Counted from the stretch's first letter, positions 10,275 to 20,298 are shown. The stretch: DNA of 37,833 bases from Actinomycetes bacterium (GCA_025356335.1 JANXUF010000007.1:1-37833); one strand, 5' to 3'. Notes: a model not told the origin generated them from the letters alone. Made by a program: numbers and translations.

Positions 10275-11348
10275 TCAGCCTTTCGGGCAGCCGATGAGCG
10301 TGTCGGATTCGAGGTCCAGCAACTGCCGGCCATGGCGGTTGACCATTGCCATGAACATCTCGTCGCCACGATCGGTCTGGCCGACGAACATCGATGCGAG
10401 AATGCCCATCAGCAGGCCGTCGAAGCCGTAGCGGCGGTATCCGAGCCAGCAGTCGTCCCATGACAGCGGTACGCCGGTCGCCGTGAGCGCCTGGTGGTAC
10501 TGCCGGACGAGATCCGTCTCCGCCGAGCGGCGTTGCTCGGGTTGCAGCGCGGAGCCGATGAAGTAGGCGACGTCGCTGAGGCCGGGTCCGAGCTTGACGG
10601 TCTGCCAGTCGAGGACGGCGACGCGCGGGCCACCGAACAGCAGGTTGTCGAGGCGGAAGTCGCCATGGGCGACCGTCCACGGTTCAGGGCGGTCGAGGAG
10701 GTAGGACTCGATCGAGGGGATGAACCGTTCGGTCAATTCCATCACTTCCGGATCGACACGGTCGCCGTACCGATCGACGAATCCGCGGAAGAACATCGCC
10801 ATCAACTGCGCCACGCCCGTCGCCGACTGCTGGTTCGGGCGGTCGAGCCACGACAGGTCGTGCAACGTCGGATCGTTCCACCGTGGTCCGTGCAAGGATG
10901 CCAGTTCCGGGATGACGCTCGCCGCCTCGTCGACGCTGCATCCGGCGATCTGATCGCCTGCCTGCGCCGGTGCGAGGTCTTCGAGCAGCACGACGTAGTC
11001 GTTCGTCTGCTCGTTGTGGAGCGACAGGTAACAGCGCGGTCGATGCACCGTCAGCGAATCGGCGAGTTCGTTGTAGAACGCTGCTTCGAGCAGATACGTG
11101 CGCGTCGCTGCGGCCCCGAGACGGCTTGTTTCCGAGGCCGAAGGGACCTTGGCGACGAGCGAAGATGGTGCCGGTGTGGGGCGATCCCAGGCGATCGACA
11201 AACGGACGCTGTCGGCGACCATCCCATTACCGATCGGCCGGCGCTGTACAGCGGTCACCTGGGCGCCGTCAGCGAACGGAGCCATCGCCGCCGTCAGCCA
11301 CGCAGCGTCGACATCATCAGCGCCTGTGGGTGCCTGCAGTTCACTCAA
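10275..11348 (-). CDS. Ecdysteroid-kinase/APH-like phosphotransferase
   Basis: A 357-residue small-molecule kinase of the aminoglycoside-phosphotransferase fold. The Brenner motif is HGDFRLDNLLF with D230 and N235, and the Mg-binding Asp is D247 in VLDWQ; the N lobe has LVAKVPS (K67) and the hinge region VLLEDLAPAQAGDQ. This arrangement suits the EcKinase-like/acyl-CoA-dehydrogenase-associated group that phosphorylates hydroxyl groups of lipophilic substrates. The start is TTG (11348-11346), supported by a strong GAGGGGG 5 nt upstream and by the absence of a suitable ATG. It is the first gene of the minus-strand run to 5861, with the 132-bp gap to argG upstream as the probable promoter region. 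Confidence 0.86.
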   Translation of the reverse strand: MSELQAPTGADDVDAAWLTAAMAPFADGAQVTAVQRRPIGNGMVADSVRLSIAWDRPTPAPSSLVAKVPSASETSRLGAAATRTYLLEAAFYNELADSLTVHRPRCYLSLHNEQTNDYVVLLEDLAPAQAGDQIAGCSVDEAASVIPELASLHGPRWNDPTLHDLSWLDRPNQQSATGVAQLMAMFFRGFVDRYGDRVDPEVMELTERFIPSIESYLLDRPEPWTVAHGDFRLDNLLFGGPRVAVLDWQTVKLGPGLSDVAYFIGSALQPEQRRSAETDLVRQYHQALTATGVPLSWDDCWLGYRRYGFDGLLMGILASMFVGQTDRGDEMFMAMVNRHGRQLLDLESDTLIGCPKG

Positions 11349-11480
11349 CGAATCCCCCTCGTCTGTCCCGGGCGACCCTAGCCCGAGTGTTTCGGTGACT
11401 GAGGACGTAGCGCACCAATTTCGCCTGGCCCGTGAACTCGGTCACCGGAGGCCCGCTCGTCGGGTGCTGCGACCTGCGGC

Positions 11481-12860
<1,380 letters not shown>

Positions 12861-12958
12861 GAGGTCGCGAACCAGCAGCTGTGGCTGTCTTCAGCTTCTT
12901 CGAGTACTCCAAGCGCGCACGCAGTCAACGCTCAGGTTGGCGGCGTTAGATCCGAGTC

Positions 12959-13675
12959 ATGCGAAACAACGTCATGCTGTCCGTCGCCACAGCCGGCGCA
13001 CTCGTACTGCTCGGTGCCTGTGGGAGTAGCTCGACGAAAGCGTCGACTGCGGTGACCGCTCCGATCAGTGCCACCGCCAACGCATCGTCGAGCGATAGCT
13101 CCGCAGCGGTCTCTGGCGCACCGACGAATTCGACCCCGACATCCGGTGGGGGTGGGGGCGGCGGAGCCAACGTGCGCGCTGCGATGGTGACGTGGGAAGC
13201 CTGTCTCACCTCGAAAGGAGTGACACTCCCGAGCACCGCCCTTGGTGGCGGATTCCCCGGCAACGGCACCGGAAGCCGGCCAGCGGGCAGCGTGCCGAAC
13301 GACAGCACACCGAATTCCGGCGGACGTCGTAACGGAGGCGTGCTGCAATCGCTCAATTCGTTCCTCGCTGAGCCGGCGAATGCCACCGCAGTCGCGGCAT
13401 GCAAGTCGCTGCAACCGACGTTCGGGGGCGGAGGCGGCAACGGTGCCAATCGGGCCGCGTATCAGGCCTATCTCTCCTGCCTCGCGAGCAACGGCGTGAC
13501 CGTGGCGACGGCTGACACGACGCAGACGAGTCAGCAGCGCCAGACCGTCAACACGGGTGATCCGGGCTTCGCCACGGCGAACGCAAAGTGCTCCGTGTTG
13601 TTGCCGCAGAACACTGGTTCCGGCGCACCGGCGGCCGGAGCCGGTACATCCTCCACTGCGACGACTGGAGCTTGA
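12959..13675 (+). CDS. Lipoprotein with duplicated Cys-containing motif
   Basis: A 238-residue exported lipoprotein. Residues 1-20 are a signal peptide ending in the lipobox LLGAC (lipidated C21), followed by a Ser/Thr/Gly-rich linker to about 70. The mature part contains an internal duplication: EACLTSKGVTLP (80-91) ... VAACKSLQP (145-153), and again LSCLASNGVTVA (172-183) ... NAKCSVLLP (198-206). Each half has two cysteines (C82/C148 and C174/C201), so two disulfides are plausible. Glycine-rich spacers separate the parts. It starts the five-gene export operon: the following adaptor gene begins 6 nt after the stop. Small lipoproteins with a CL..GV motif recur beside actinobacterial MacAB-like exporters, but their job is unknown. 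Confidence 0.82.
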   Translation: MRNNVMLSVATAGALVLLGACGSSSTKASTAVTAPISATANASSSDSSAAVSGAPTNSTPTSGGGGGGGANVRAAMVTWEACLTSKGVTLPSTALGGGFPGNGTGSRPAGSVPNDSTPNSGGRRNGGVLQSLNSFLAEPANATAVAACKSLQPTFGGGGGNGANRAAYQAYLSCLASNGVTVATADTTQTSQQRQTVNTGDPGFATANAKCSVLLPQNTGSGAPAAGAGTSSTATTGA

Positions 13676-13681
13676 GGGCAC

Positions 13682-15427
13682 GTGAACAAGCGCCGCTTGG
13701 TGGTTCAGATCGTGCTGCTTGCAGCTGTTGCCAGTGCCGCCTTTGTCGGCTGGTCGACGTTGCACAGCAAGGCCAGTTCCGCCAACGCTTCGACCACTGT
13801 CGTCACTGTCGGCACTGGAAACGTGCAGTCGACCGTCTCCGGCACGGGCAATGTGCAGGCTTCCAACTCCATCAGCCTCAGCTTCGATGCTGCCGTCAGT
13901 TCCAACAAGGTGACGCAGATCCTCGTCAAACTCGGCGACACCGTCACCGCCGGCGAGCCGCTCGCCAAGGTCGATGACACGACATTGCAGGCAGCGCTGA
14001 CCGCAGCCAATGCGCAGCTGGCGTCGGCGCAGGCCAGCCTCGCCAGTACGCAGGCCGGCGCGACCGCCGACGTCAAGGCGCAGGATGCGGCCGCAGCAAC
14101 ACAGTCGGCGCTGAGCGTGCAGTCCGCACAGAATGCAGTCACCAACGCACGGGCCAACCTGGCGACCGACACGATGCTGCAGAACACCGCCGTCAGCCAG
14201 TCCCAGACCAGCCGGGATGCTGCGCAGACGAAGTACAACAACGACCAGAATGCTCTGAGCTCGGCAGTCGACACCGCACAGAATCAACTCAACATCGACA
14301 CTGCGGCCTTGAGCAGTGCAACCGACGCGCTCACCGCCGCCCAGTCCAAGGGCGGCGACACGCAGGCTGCACAGAGTCAGGTCACGACGCTGACCCAGAC
14401 AGTCGCCAAGGACCAGTCGACGGTCGACAGCGCGAGGACGCAGTACACATCAGGGATGCTCCAGGACCAGACCTCCTTGACGCAGGCGCAGAACGGCGTG
14501 ACGAATGCAGGAAACTCGCGGACGGCGAAGTTGCAGGCCGACAACCAGCAGATCACGACGGCGCAGATACAGCTGCAGAACGCACAGGCGCAGCAGGCTT
14601 CGACGCTGGCCGGTAACGCCATCAAGGAAGCCGCACCGACTCAGGCGCAGCTCGCCCCACTGCAGTCGGCAGTGATCAACGCGCAGAATGCTGTCACCAC
14701 TGCGCAGAAGAACGAGGCCAACACCACGTTGATCGCCCCGATCGCCGGAACCATCGGCACCCTCACCGGTGCGGTCGGCTCTGCAGCGTCGACATCAGCC
14801 GCTTCGTCGTCCTCGTCGTCTTCGTCTTCTTCGTCGTCTGCTTCATCGAGCGCCTTCCTGACGATCGAGGACCTCAGCACCGTCCAGATCAAAGTCGGCT
14901 TCAGCGAAGCGGATGCGATCAAGGTGAAAGTCGGCCAGCCGGCGACGGTGACGTTCGACTCGTTGACCGGCGTCTCGCTGACCGGCTCGGTCGTCTCCCT
15001 GGATCTCAACTCGACGACCGTGTCGAACGTCGTCACGTACTACGCAACGATCAACGTCACGGGTTCCGGCATCCAGAAGGTCAAGCCCGGTATGACTGCG
15101 AGTGTCGTCGTGGTCACCGCTTCGGTGCAGAACGTCGTCACGCTTGCCACCAGTGCGGTGACGGCACGCGGTACATCAGCAACGGTCAACATCGAAGTCG
15201 GCAATGATCCGACCAAGACCGAATCGCGCCAGATCACGCTCGGTCTGAAAGGCGACAGCACCTACGAGGTGCAGAGCGGTCTGCAGCCCGGCGACAAAGT
15301 CGTGGTGGTCCGGCAGGCCACGGCGACGACCGGCGGAACAGGCACCCGTGTCGGTGGTGCCGGCGCCGGCGGTGGAGGCTTCGGAGGAGCGCCAACGGGT
15401 GGCGGGCTCGGCGGAGCCGGCAGGTGA
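13682..15427 (+). CDS. MacA/HlyD-like membrane-fusion adaptor with long coiled coil
   Basis: A 581-residue periplasmic-adaptor-type protein. An N-terminal membrane anchor (about 6-24) is followed by the first half of the lipoyl-like domain (ILVKLGDTVTAGEPLAKVDD, 80-99), a very long Ala/Gln-rich coiled-coil hairpin (about 101-348), the second lipoyl half (LIAPIAGTIGTLTGAVG, 350-366), a Ser-rich tract at 367-391, the beta-barrel domain from about 395, and a Gly-rich C-terminus. Such proteins couple an ABC permease to outward transport; in a single-membrane actinobacterium the coiled coil may cross the cell wall. The GTG start is supported by GAGGG 6 nt upstream, which overlaps the stop of the lipoprotein gene. 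It overlaps the ATPase gene by 4 bp (GTGA). Confidence 0.92.
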   Translation: MNKRRLVVQIVLLAAVASAAFVGWSTLHSKASSANASTTVVTVGTGNVQSTVSGTGNVQASNSISLSFDAAVSSNKVTQILVKLGDTVTAGEPLAKVDDTTLQAALTAANAQLASAQASLASTQAGATADVKAQDAAAATQSALSVQSAQNAVTNARANLATDTMLQNTAVSQSQTSRDAAQTKYNNDQNALSSAVDTAQNQLNIDTAALSSATDALTAAQSKGGDTQAAQSQVTTLTQTVAKDQSTVDSARTQYTSGMLQDQTSLTQAQNGVTNAGNSRTAKLQADNQQITTAQIQLQNAQAQQASTLAGNAIKEAAPTQAQLAPLQSAVINAQNAVTTAQKNEANTTLIAPIAGTIGTLTGAVGSAASTSAASSSSSSSSSSSSASSSAFLTIEDLSTVQIKVGFSEADAIKVKVGQPATVTFDSLTGVSLTGSVVSLDLNSTTVSNVVTYYATINVTGSGIQKVKPGMTASVVVVTASVQNVVTLATSAVTARGTSATVNIEVGNDPTKTESRQITLGLKGDSTYEVQSGLQPGDKVVVVRQATATTGGTGTRVGGAGAGGGGFGGAPTGGGLGGAGR

Positions 15428-16272
15428 GCGCTCCGCTGTCGAGCGTTGCCGACCCAACCACCGCCAACCCGACCACCGCTAACCCCGCAGCCGCCAACCC
15501 GGCAGCCGCCGAGGCACCGAGGAGACGCCCTGCGGTGATCGAGTTGCGACGCATCAGCAAGATCTACGGCGTCGGTGATATCGAGGTCCACGCCCTGAAA
15601 GACATCTCTCTCGACATCGAGCGTGGCGACTTCGTCGCCATCATGGGTGCCTCCGGTAGCGGCAAGAGCACATTGATGAATGTCATTGGTTGCCTCGACG
15701 TTGCGACCAAGGGTCGTTACCGGTTGGCCGGTACCGACGTCGGGAATCTCACCGACGATGAGCAGGCAACGATCCGCAACCGGCGTATCGGCTTCATCTT
15801 CCAGAGCTTCAACCTGATCCCTCGGACGACGGCGCTCGTCAATGTCGAGCTGCCCCTCGTCTACGCCGGCGTCAAGCGCGGCGAACGACGTGATCGCGCC
15901 ATCGCTGCGCTCGAGCGCGTCGGGCTCGGAGCACGCATCGACCACATGCCGAACCAATTGTCCGGCGGTCAGCAGCAGCGTGTGGCGATCGCCAGAGCGA
16001 TTGTCACCAACCCTGCCATCATCCTCGCCGACGAACCAACCGGCGCATTGGACAGCACTTCGACAGCGGAGGTGTTGAGCATCTTCGAGGAACTGAACAT
16101 GGAACGTCGCACCGTCGTCGTCATCACTCATGAGGACGAAGTTGCGGTACATGCCAAGCGAGTCGTTCGCTTTCGTGACGGCGAGATCGTCTCCGACGTC
16201 CGACAGGCGACGATCCGCGGCCTGCCGCCGAACGTCTCGTCGCCCGCTCATGCGGTGCGGAGCATCGCATGA
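15424..16272 (+). CDS. ABC transporter ATP-binding protein, MacB/LolD type
   Basis: A 282-residue ATPase. Walker A GASGSGKST is at 75-83, the Q loop in FIFQSFNLIPRTTALVNVELPL, the signature LSGGQQQRVAIARA at 179-192, Walker B IILADEPTGALDS at 199-211, and the switch His in VVITHED. The sequence is of the MacB/LolD/FtsE group, which drives mechanotransmission-type permeases. An unusual 35-residue N-terminal extension contains TTANP and AAANP repeats absent from ordinary members; it may be a linker or mis-started, but the GTG start overlaps the adaptor stop (GTGA) and so is favoured. It also overlaps the permease gene by 4 bp (ATGA). Confidence 0.95.
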   Translation: MSAPLSSVADPTTANPTTANPAAANPAAAEAPRRRPAVIELRRISKIYGVGDIEVHALKDISLDIERGDFVAIMGASGSGKSTLMNVIGCLDVATKGRYRLAGTDVGNLTDDEQATIRNRRIGFIFQSFNLIPRTTALVNVELPLVYAGVKRGERRDRAIAALERVGLGARIDHMPNQLSGGQQQRVAIARAIVTNPAIILADEPTGALDSTSTAEVLSIFEELNMERRTVVVITHEDEVAVHAKRVVRFRDGEIVSDVRQATIRGLPPNVSSPAHAVRSIA

Positions 16273-17498
16273 ATCTCGAAAGTATCCGTATGGCGGTCCG
16301 CGGGATGCTCGCCAACCGCATGCGTTCGGCGCTGACGATGCTCGGTGTGCTCATCGGTGTTGGCGCTGTCATCATTCTCGTGGCCGTCGGATCAGGCTCG
16401 GCAGCGGCTGCCGCCAAGAGCCTCGAGGCCCTCGGCTCGAACACGCTGACGGTCTCGGCAGGCGGCTTCGGTGCCGGCGCCCGTGGCGGTACGCAATCAC
16501 GTGGCATCACAATCACCGACAACGATGTCACGGCTCTGAGCGACAAGACACAGCTTCCCGATGTCTCCGCCGTCATCCCGATCGTCAACGGCTCGACGAG
16601 TTCGGCCGCGAGCTTCAATGGCGCATCGACGACACCCGGCAGTTTCATCGGGACGATTGCGGCATATTCGCCGGTACGCAATGCGCCGGTGACGGCCGGC
16701 CGATTTCTCACCGACGACGACATCGCCAATCACAACGAAGTGATGGTGGTCGGCACGACATTCGCCAAGAATCTGCTCGGTGCAACTGCCAATCCGAATG
16801 CGTTGCTCAACGAGCAGGTCCAGCTCGGGTCACAGTCGTTGACCGTCATCGGCATCCTCAAGTCGAAGGGGTCGAATGGTTTTCAGGATCAGGACGACAT
16901 CGTCATCCTGCCGGAATCGGTTGTACGCGATTTCTACACCGGCAACACCGGAACGGTCAGCCAGGTCATCGTGCAGGCGGAAACGGCTGCCGCAACAACG
17001 AACGTTCAGGCAGAGATCACGTCACTGCTGCAGTCGCGTCACACCGGCTCGACGGCGACGAGTTTCCGAGTGCTCAACCAGGCCTCGCTGCTCTCGACAC
17101 AGGCAGACTCGAACCGTACGTTCACGGTGTTGCTCGGGTCCGTTGCGGCGATCTCGCTCCTCGTCGGTGGCATCGGCGTGATGAACATCATGCTGGTAAC
17201 GGTCACGGAGCGGACGAGGGAAATCGGCATCCGCAAGGCGATCGGTGCCCGAACGTCGAACATCGTCAGCCAATTCCTGACCGAGGCGGTGCTGCTGTCA
17301 CTGCTCGGCGGGTTGCTCGGCGTTGCCTGCGGCTTCATCGGCAGTCATTTCACGATCGTCGGAGTCAAGCCGGTGATCGAGACGTATTCCGTCGTGCTGG
17401 CGATCGGCGTGTCGCTCGCCGTCGGCCTGTTCTTCGGGATCTATCCGGCAAGTCGAGCTGCCAAGCTGCGACCGATCGATGCGTTGCGCCATGAATGA
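16269..17498 (+). CDS. MacB-like ABC permease (FtsX domain)
   Basis: A 409-residue membrane protein with the MacB plan: first transmembrane helix at about 21-43 after an N-terminal amphipathic segment (ALTMLGVLIGVGAVI), a large extracytoplasmic MacB_PCD domain (about 50-275), and three C-terminal helices of the FtsX domain, including the LLVGGIGVMNIMLVTVTERTREIGIRKAIGAR signature region just after the second helix (motif begins LLVGGIGVMNIM). It lacks the N-terminal ATPase of E. coli MacB, which is supplied by the overlapping upstream gene. Substrates could be peptides, lipids or antimicrobials; nothing in the sequence decides. Confidence 0.94.
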   Translation: MNLESIRMAVRGMLANRMRSALTMLGVLIGVGAVIILVAVGSGSAAAAAKSLEALGSNTLTVSAGGFGAGARGGTQSRGITITDNDVTALSDKTQLPDVSAVIPIVNGSTSSAASFNGASTTPGSFIGTIAAYSPVRNAPVTAGRFLTDDDIANHNEVMVVGTTFAKNLLGATANPNALLNEQVQLGSQSLTVIGILKSKGSNGFQDQDDIVILPESVVRDFYTGNTGTVSQVIVQAETAAATTNVQAEITSLLQSRHTGSTATSFRVLNQASLLSTQADSNRTFTVLLGSVAAISLLVGGIGVMNIMLVTVTERTREIGIRKAIGARTSNIVSQFLTEAVLLSLLGGLLGVACGFIGSHFTIVGVKPVIETYSVVLAIGVSLAVGLFFGIYPASRAAKLRPIDALRHE

Positions 17499-17544
17499 TC
17501 GGTCGCCCGAGCGTGATCGGTTGCGCCATGAGTGAGGAACGACG

Positions 17545-18387
17545 ATGACGACCACCGAATTCATCCCTGACGACGACGCCGCCGCTGACGACGACGAGAT
17601 CGGAACGGCCGGCGTCACGGCACCGAAAGCCGTGATGCAGGACGGAGCTGGCGACGTGGCATCCGGGACGACCGGTGTCGACCAGGGGACCGAGGATGTC
17701 GACGACGATGGTTGGGAGGAAGACGAGGCACTCCCTCCGCCTCGAGGCACATTGATGTCCCCGTTGACGTGGATCCTGGTGATGGCGCTGTTCGCCGGCG
17801 GCGGGTTCGCTTTCGGCGTGACGATGGAGAAATCCCACGCAACCCAAGTCGCCCAGGCAGCGGTGACGTCGCAGATCGCAGCGCTGCGGAATAGAGCCGG
17901 AGGTGGCGGTGGATTCGGTGCGGCCGGGGGAGGAACCGGGGCCGGTACAGCGACGGGAACCGGTGGCTTCGGAGGCGGGACGGGCACGGGAACCGGAGGG
18001 ACCGGCGGAGGTGCGGGAACAGCGTCAGGATCGGATGCCGGCAGCGGCTCGCCGGCCGTTGCCGCCGCAACAGGCACGATCAAACTCGTCGACGGGGACA
18101 AGGTCTACGTGCAGGACGCCGCTGGAAACGTGATCATCGTGACCGCCGGTACCGGTGTAGCGGTGACCCGGTCAGCGTCCGGAACGCTCGCCGATCTCCA
18201 GGCCGGCCAGAGCGTCGTCGTGCAGGGAACCACCAACGCCGATGGCACCGTCACGGCGACAGCGATCGCCTCGTCGCCGACAGCATCCGGAGCTACGACA
18301 GCAACAACAGTCGCGGCCGGTGCGAGTTCATCAACGCCTACAACGCCACACTCGGTGCCAGACTCTGCGCCATCGAAATCTCCCTAG
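17545..18387 (+). CDS. Membrane-anchored DUF5666-like protein of the export cassette
   Basis: A 280-residue protein starting at an ATG with GAGGAA upstream. Residues 8-62 are strongly acidic (DDDAAADDDE, VDDDGWEEDE), residues about 73-92 form one transmembrane helix, residues 115-170 are a Gly/Thr-rich linker, and residues 175-245 (GTIKLVDGDKVYVQDAAG...VTRSASGTLADLQAGQSVVVQG) form a small beta domain resembling DUF5666. The topology predicts an acidic cytoplasmic head and an external beta domain. It begins 46 bp after the permease; in that gap a 12-bp direct repeat (gttgcgccatga at 17483 and 17520) shows a micro-duplication of the permease 3' end. Probably an accessory part of the exporter; function unknown. 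Confidence 0.78.
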   Translation: MTTTEFIPDDDAAADDDEIGTAGVTAPKAVMQDGAGDVASGTTGVDQGTEDVDDDGWEEDEALPPPRGTLMSPLTWILVMALFAGGGFAFGVTMEKSHATQVAQAAVTSQIAALRNRAGGGGGFGAAGGGTGAGTATGTGGFGGGTGTGTGGTGGGAGTASGSDAGSGSPAVAAATGTIKLVDGDKVYVQDAAGNVIIVTAGTGVAVTRSASGTLADLQAGQSVVVQGTTNADGTVTATAIASSPTASGATTATTVAAGASSSTPTTPHSVPDSAPSKSP

Positions 18388-18441
18388 TGCTCCGACCTCC
18401 ATCGTTCGCTCGTACCTGGGATCGGCCCGGGATCAGCGCGA

Positions 18442-19227
18442 CTACGGCGTGCCGCTGACGGTCAGGATCTGTCCGGTGATCCACGAGGAGGCGACAGACG
18501 CCAGAAAGACAGCGGCGGCGGCAAAGTCATCCGGCTGGCCGAGACGGCCGAGCGGCTGCTTGGCGCCGAGCTTTTCGAACTGTCGATCGGTGAAGCCCGA
18601 TGCCTCTTCGTAGTCTTCGGTCTGCGTGTGTCCCGGCGCGATGGCGTTGACCCGAATACGGCGTGGCGCGCACTCGAGAGCGAGGGTCTGCGTGAGGTGG
18701 TTGACTGCCACCTTGGCGGCGCTGTAGACGCCGTGGCCTGGTGCGCCGCGCGTCGATCCGGCAGTTGACGAGACGTTGATGATGACGCCACCGTCGGCGA
18801 GCGCTCCTTGGGCGACGACGCTCGCAGCCCACACTGCGGTCAGGTTCCGGGCAAAAATGTTGTGCCATGACTCCTCGGTCACCGCGGTGAGGACGCCCAT
18901 CGGCTCGCCCTGGAGTCCACCAGCGTTGTTGACCCAGATCGTGACTGGTCCGAAGGCGGCGACGGTCTGCTCGGCGAGCCGCTCCAGATCGGCACGCACG
19001 GTGACATCGGTCGGGATGGTGATCACGCGGCGGCCCAGCAGGCCGATCTCACCGGCCACCTTCGCCAGTGGCTCAGGGCGGCGACCCGCAAGGGCGATGT
19101 CTGCTCCCGCGCTGGCGAGCCCGCGAGCGATCGCCCGACCGATTCCCGTGCCGCCGCCGGTGACGACAGCTACTCCACCGTCGAGGCGGAACAGGTCGAG
19201 AACGTCTCGGGTCTGTTGCGTCGTCAC
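18442..19227 (-). CDS. Short-chain dehydrogenase/reductase
   Basis: A 261-residue classical SDR. The cofactor motif TGGGTGIG is at 23-30, NNAG at 100-103, the catalytic Ser in NVSS (151-154), and YSAAK gives Y168 and K172. AGRRPEP at 47-53 after the second strand suggests NADP(H) preference. The C-terminal ITGQILTVSG block is standard. The start is GTG at 19227 with AAGGGA upstream; the frame before it is Arg-rich and non-coding. It is divergent from the LLM oxidoreductase gene across 131 bp. Substrate unknown; SDRs of this subgroup often act on steroids, sugars or acyl alcohols. Confidence 0.93.
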   Translation of the reverse strand: MTTQQTRDVLDLFRLDGGVAVVTGGGTGIGRAIARGLASAGADIALAGRRPEPLAKVAGEIGLLGRRVITIPTDVTVRADLERLAEQTVAAFGPVTIWVNNAGGLQGEPMGVLTAVTEESWHNIFARNLTAVWAASVVAQGALADGGVIINVSSTAGSTRGAPGHGVYSAAKVAVNHLTQTLALECAPRRIRVNAIAPGHTQTEDYEEASGFTDRQFEKLGAKQPLGRLGQPDDFAAAAVFLASVASSWITGQILTVSGTP

Positions 19228-19358
19228 GGATCGTTCCCTTCTGCCGCTGTCCACGGGACGGGCCCGGCGAGAATATCGCTGATCAACCGGCGCGTACTTG
19301 TTGGGCTGCGTCCTCCGGCGGCTGCCGTTATGCGAACGATCGCGGTTAGAAAGTACCG

Positions 19359-20297
19359 ATGGCTCACGCTCGACGATTTCGCTTTGCTGCCGACATGCAA
19401 CACCCACTCGATGGTATGTCGTGGGCTGATTCAGTACGTGAGGTCGAAGCGCTCGGCTATTCGACGCTGTTCGTCCCGGACCACTTCGACGAAGGCCTCG
19501 GACCGATCGCTGCGCTGGCAACGGCAGCGGCCGTCACCACGACGCTCAATATCGGGTCGCTCGTTCTCGACTGCGATTTTCGTCATCCGGCCGTCCTCGC
19601 CCGCGAGTTGGCGACAATCGATCTGCTGTCGGGTGGGCGCCTCGAAGTCGGGCTCGGTGCTGGCTGGAAGACGCTCGACTACGAGCGGTCCGGCATCAGG
19701 ATGGAATCGCCGAAGGTACGGGTGGATCGGATGATCGAGCACGTCGCGGTGATCAAGGCGCTGTTCGCCGACGAACCGGTGACGTTTCACGGCGAGCACT
19801 ACCGGATCACGGACCTCGATGGGACGCCGAAGCCGCACCGCGCAGGTGGCCCGCCGTTCATTCTCGCCGGCGGGGGCAAGCGGGTGCTGCGTTTCGCAGC
19901 GACGACGGCCGACATCGTCGGGGTCAACGCGTCGATCCATTCCGGCGAGATCGACACGGCTGCAGCGCGTGACGCCATGCCGTCGAGCATCGACCAGAAA
20001 GTTGCCTGGGTCCGCGAGGCCGCCGGTGATCGCTTCGACGATCTGGAACTCAACGCCTGGCTCTCGGTCGCCGAGGTCGTCGAAGACAGCATCGGTTTCG
20101 CCGACATGTTGGCTGGACTTTTCGAATCGCCGGCGCAGGACGTGCTCGACTGTCCGCTGACGTTGATCGGTTCCGTTCCCGAGATCATCGAGCGCCTGCA
20201 TGCCCGACGCGAACGGTGGGGCTATTCGTACACGGTGATTCCGGGCGACAAGGTTCGTGACTTCGCCCCCGTCGTCGCCAGTGCGACCGGAGGCTGA
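19359..20297 (+). CDS. LLM-class F420-dependent oxidoreductase
   Basis: A 312-residue luciferase-like TIM-barrel protein. Features are the N-terminal strand RRFRFAADM, LFVPDHFD (36-43), LNIGSLVLDCDFRHPAVLAREL and the family block TIDLLSGGRLEVGLGAGW (about 87-104). The wording resembles the actinobacterial subfamily named after MSMEG_2516. These enzymes transfer hydride from reduced F420 (or FMN) to varied substrates; the substrate here is unknown. There is no good Shine-Dalgarno before the ATG. The next gene, a VOC-cupin fusion, starts 1 nt after this stop, so the two products are probably made together. Confidence 0.9.
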   Translation: MAHARRFRFAADMQHPLDGMSWADSVREVEALGYSTLFVPDHFDEGLGPIAALATAAAVTTTLNIGSLVLDCDFRHPAVLARELATIDLLSGGRLEVGLGAGWKTLDYERSGIRMESPKVRVDRMIEHVAVIKALFADEPVTFHGEHYRITDLDGTPKPHRAGGPPFILAGGGKRVLRFAATTADIVGVNASIHSGEIDTAAARDAMPSSIDQKVAWVREAAGDRFDDLELNAWLSVAEVVEDSIGFADMLAGLFESPAQDVLDCPLTLIGSVPEIIERLHARRERWGYSYTVIPGDKVRDFAPVVASATGG

Positions 20298-20298
20298 G

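Noticed and set aside
19229..19341. Operator pair GATCGTTC / GAACGATC between the SDR and LLM genes
   Set aside because: Arms are 97 bp apart and GATCG-type words are frequent throughout this DNA, so chance is likely.
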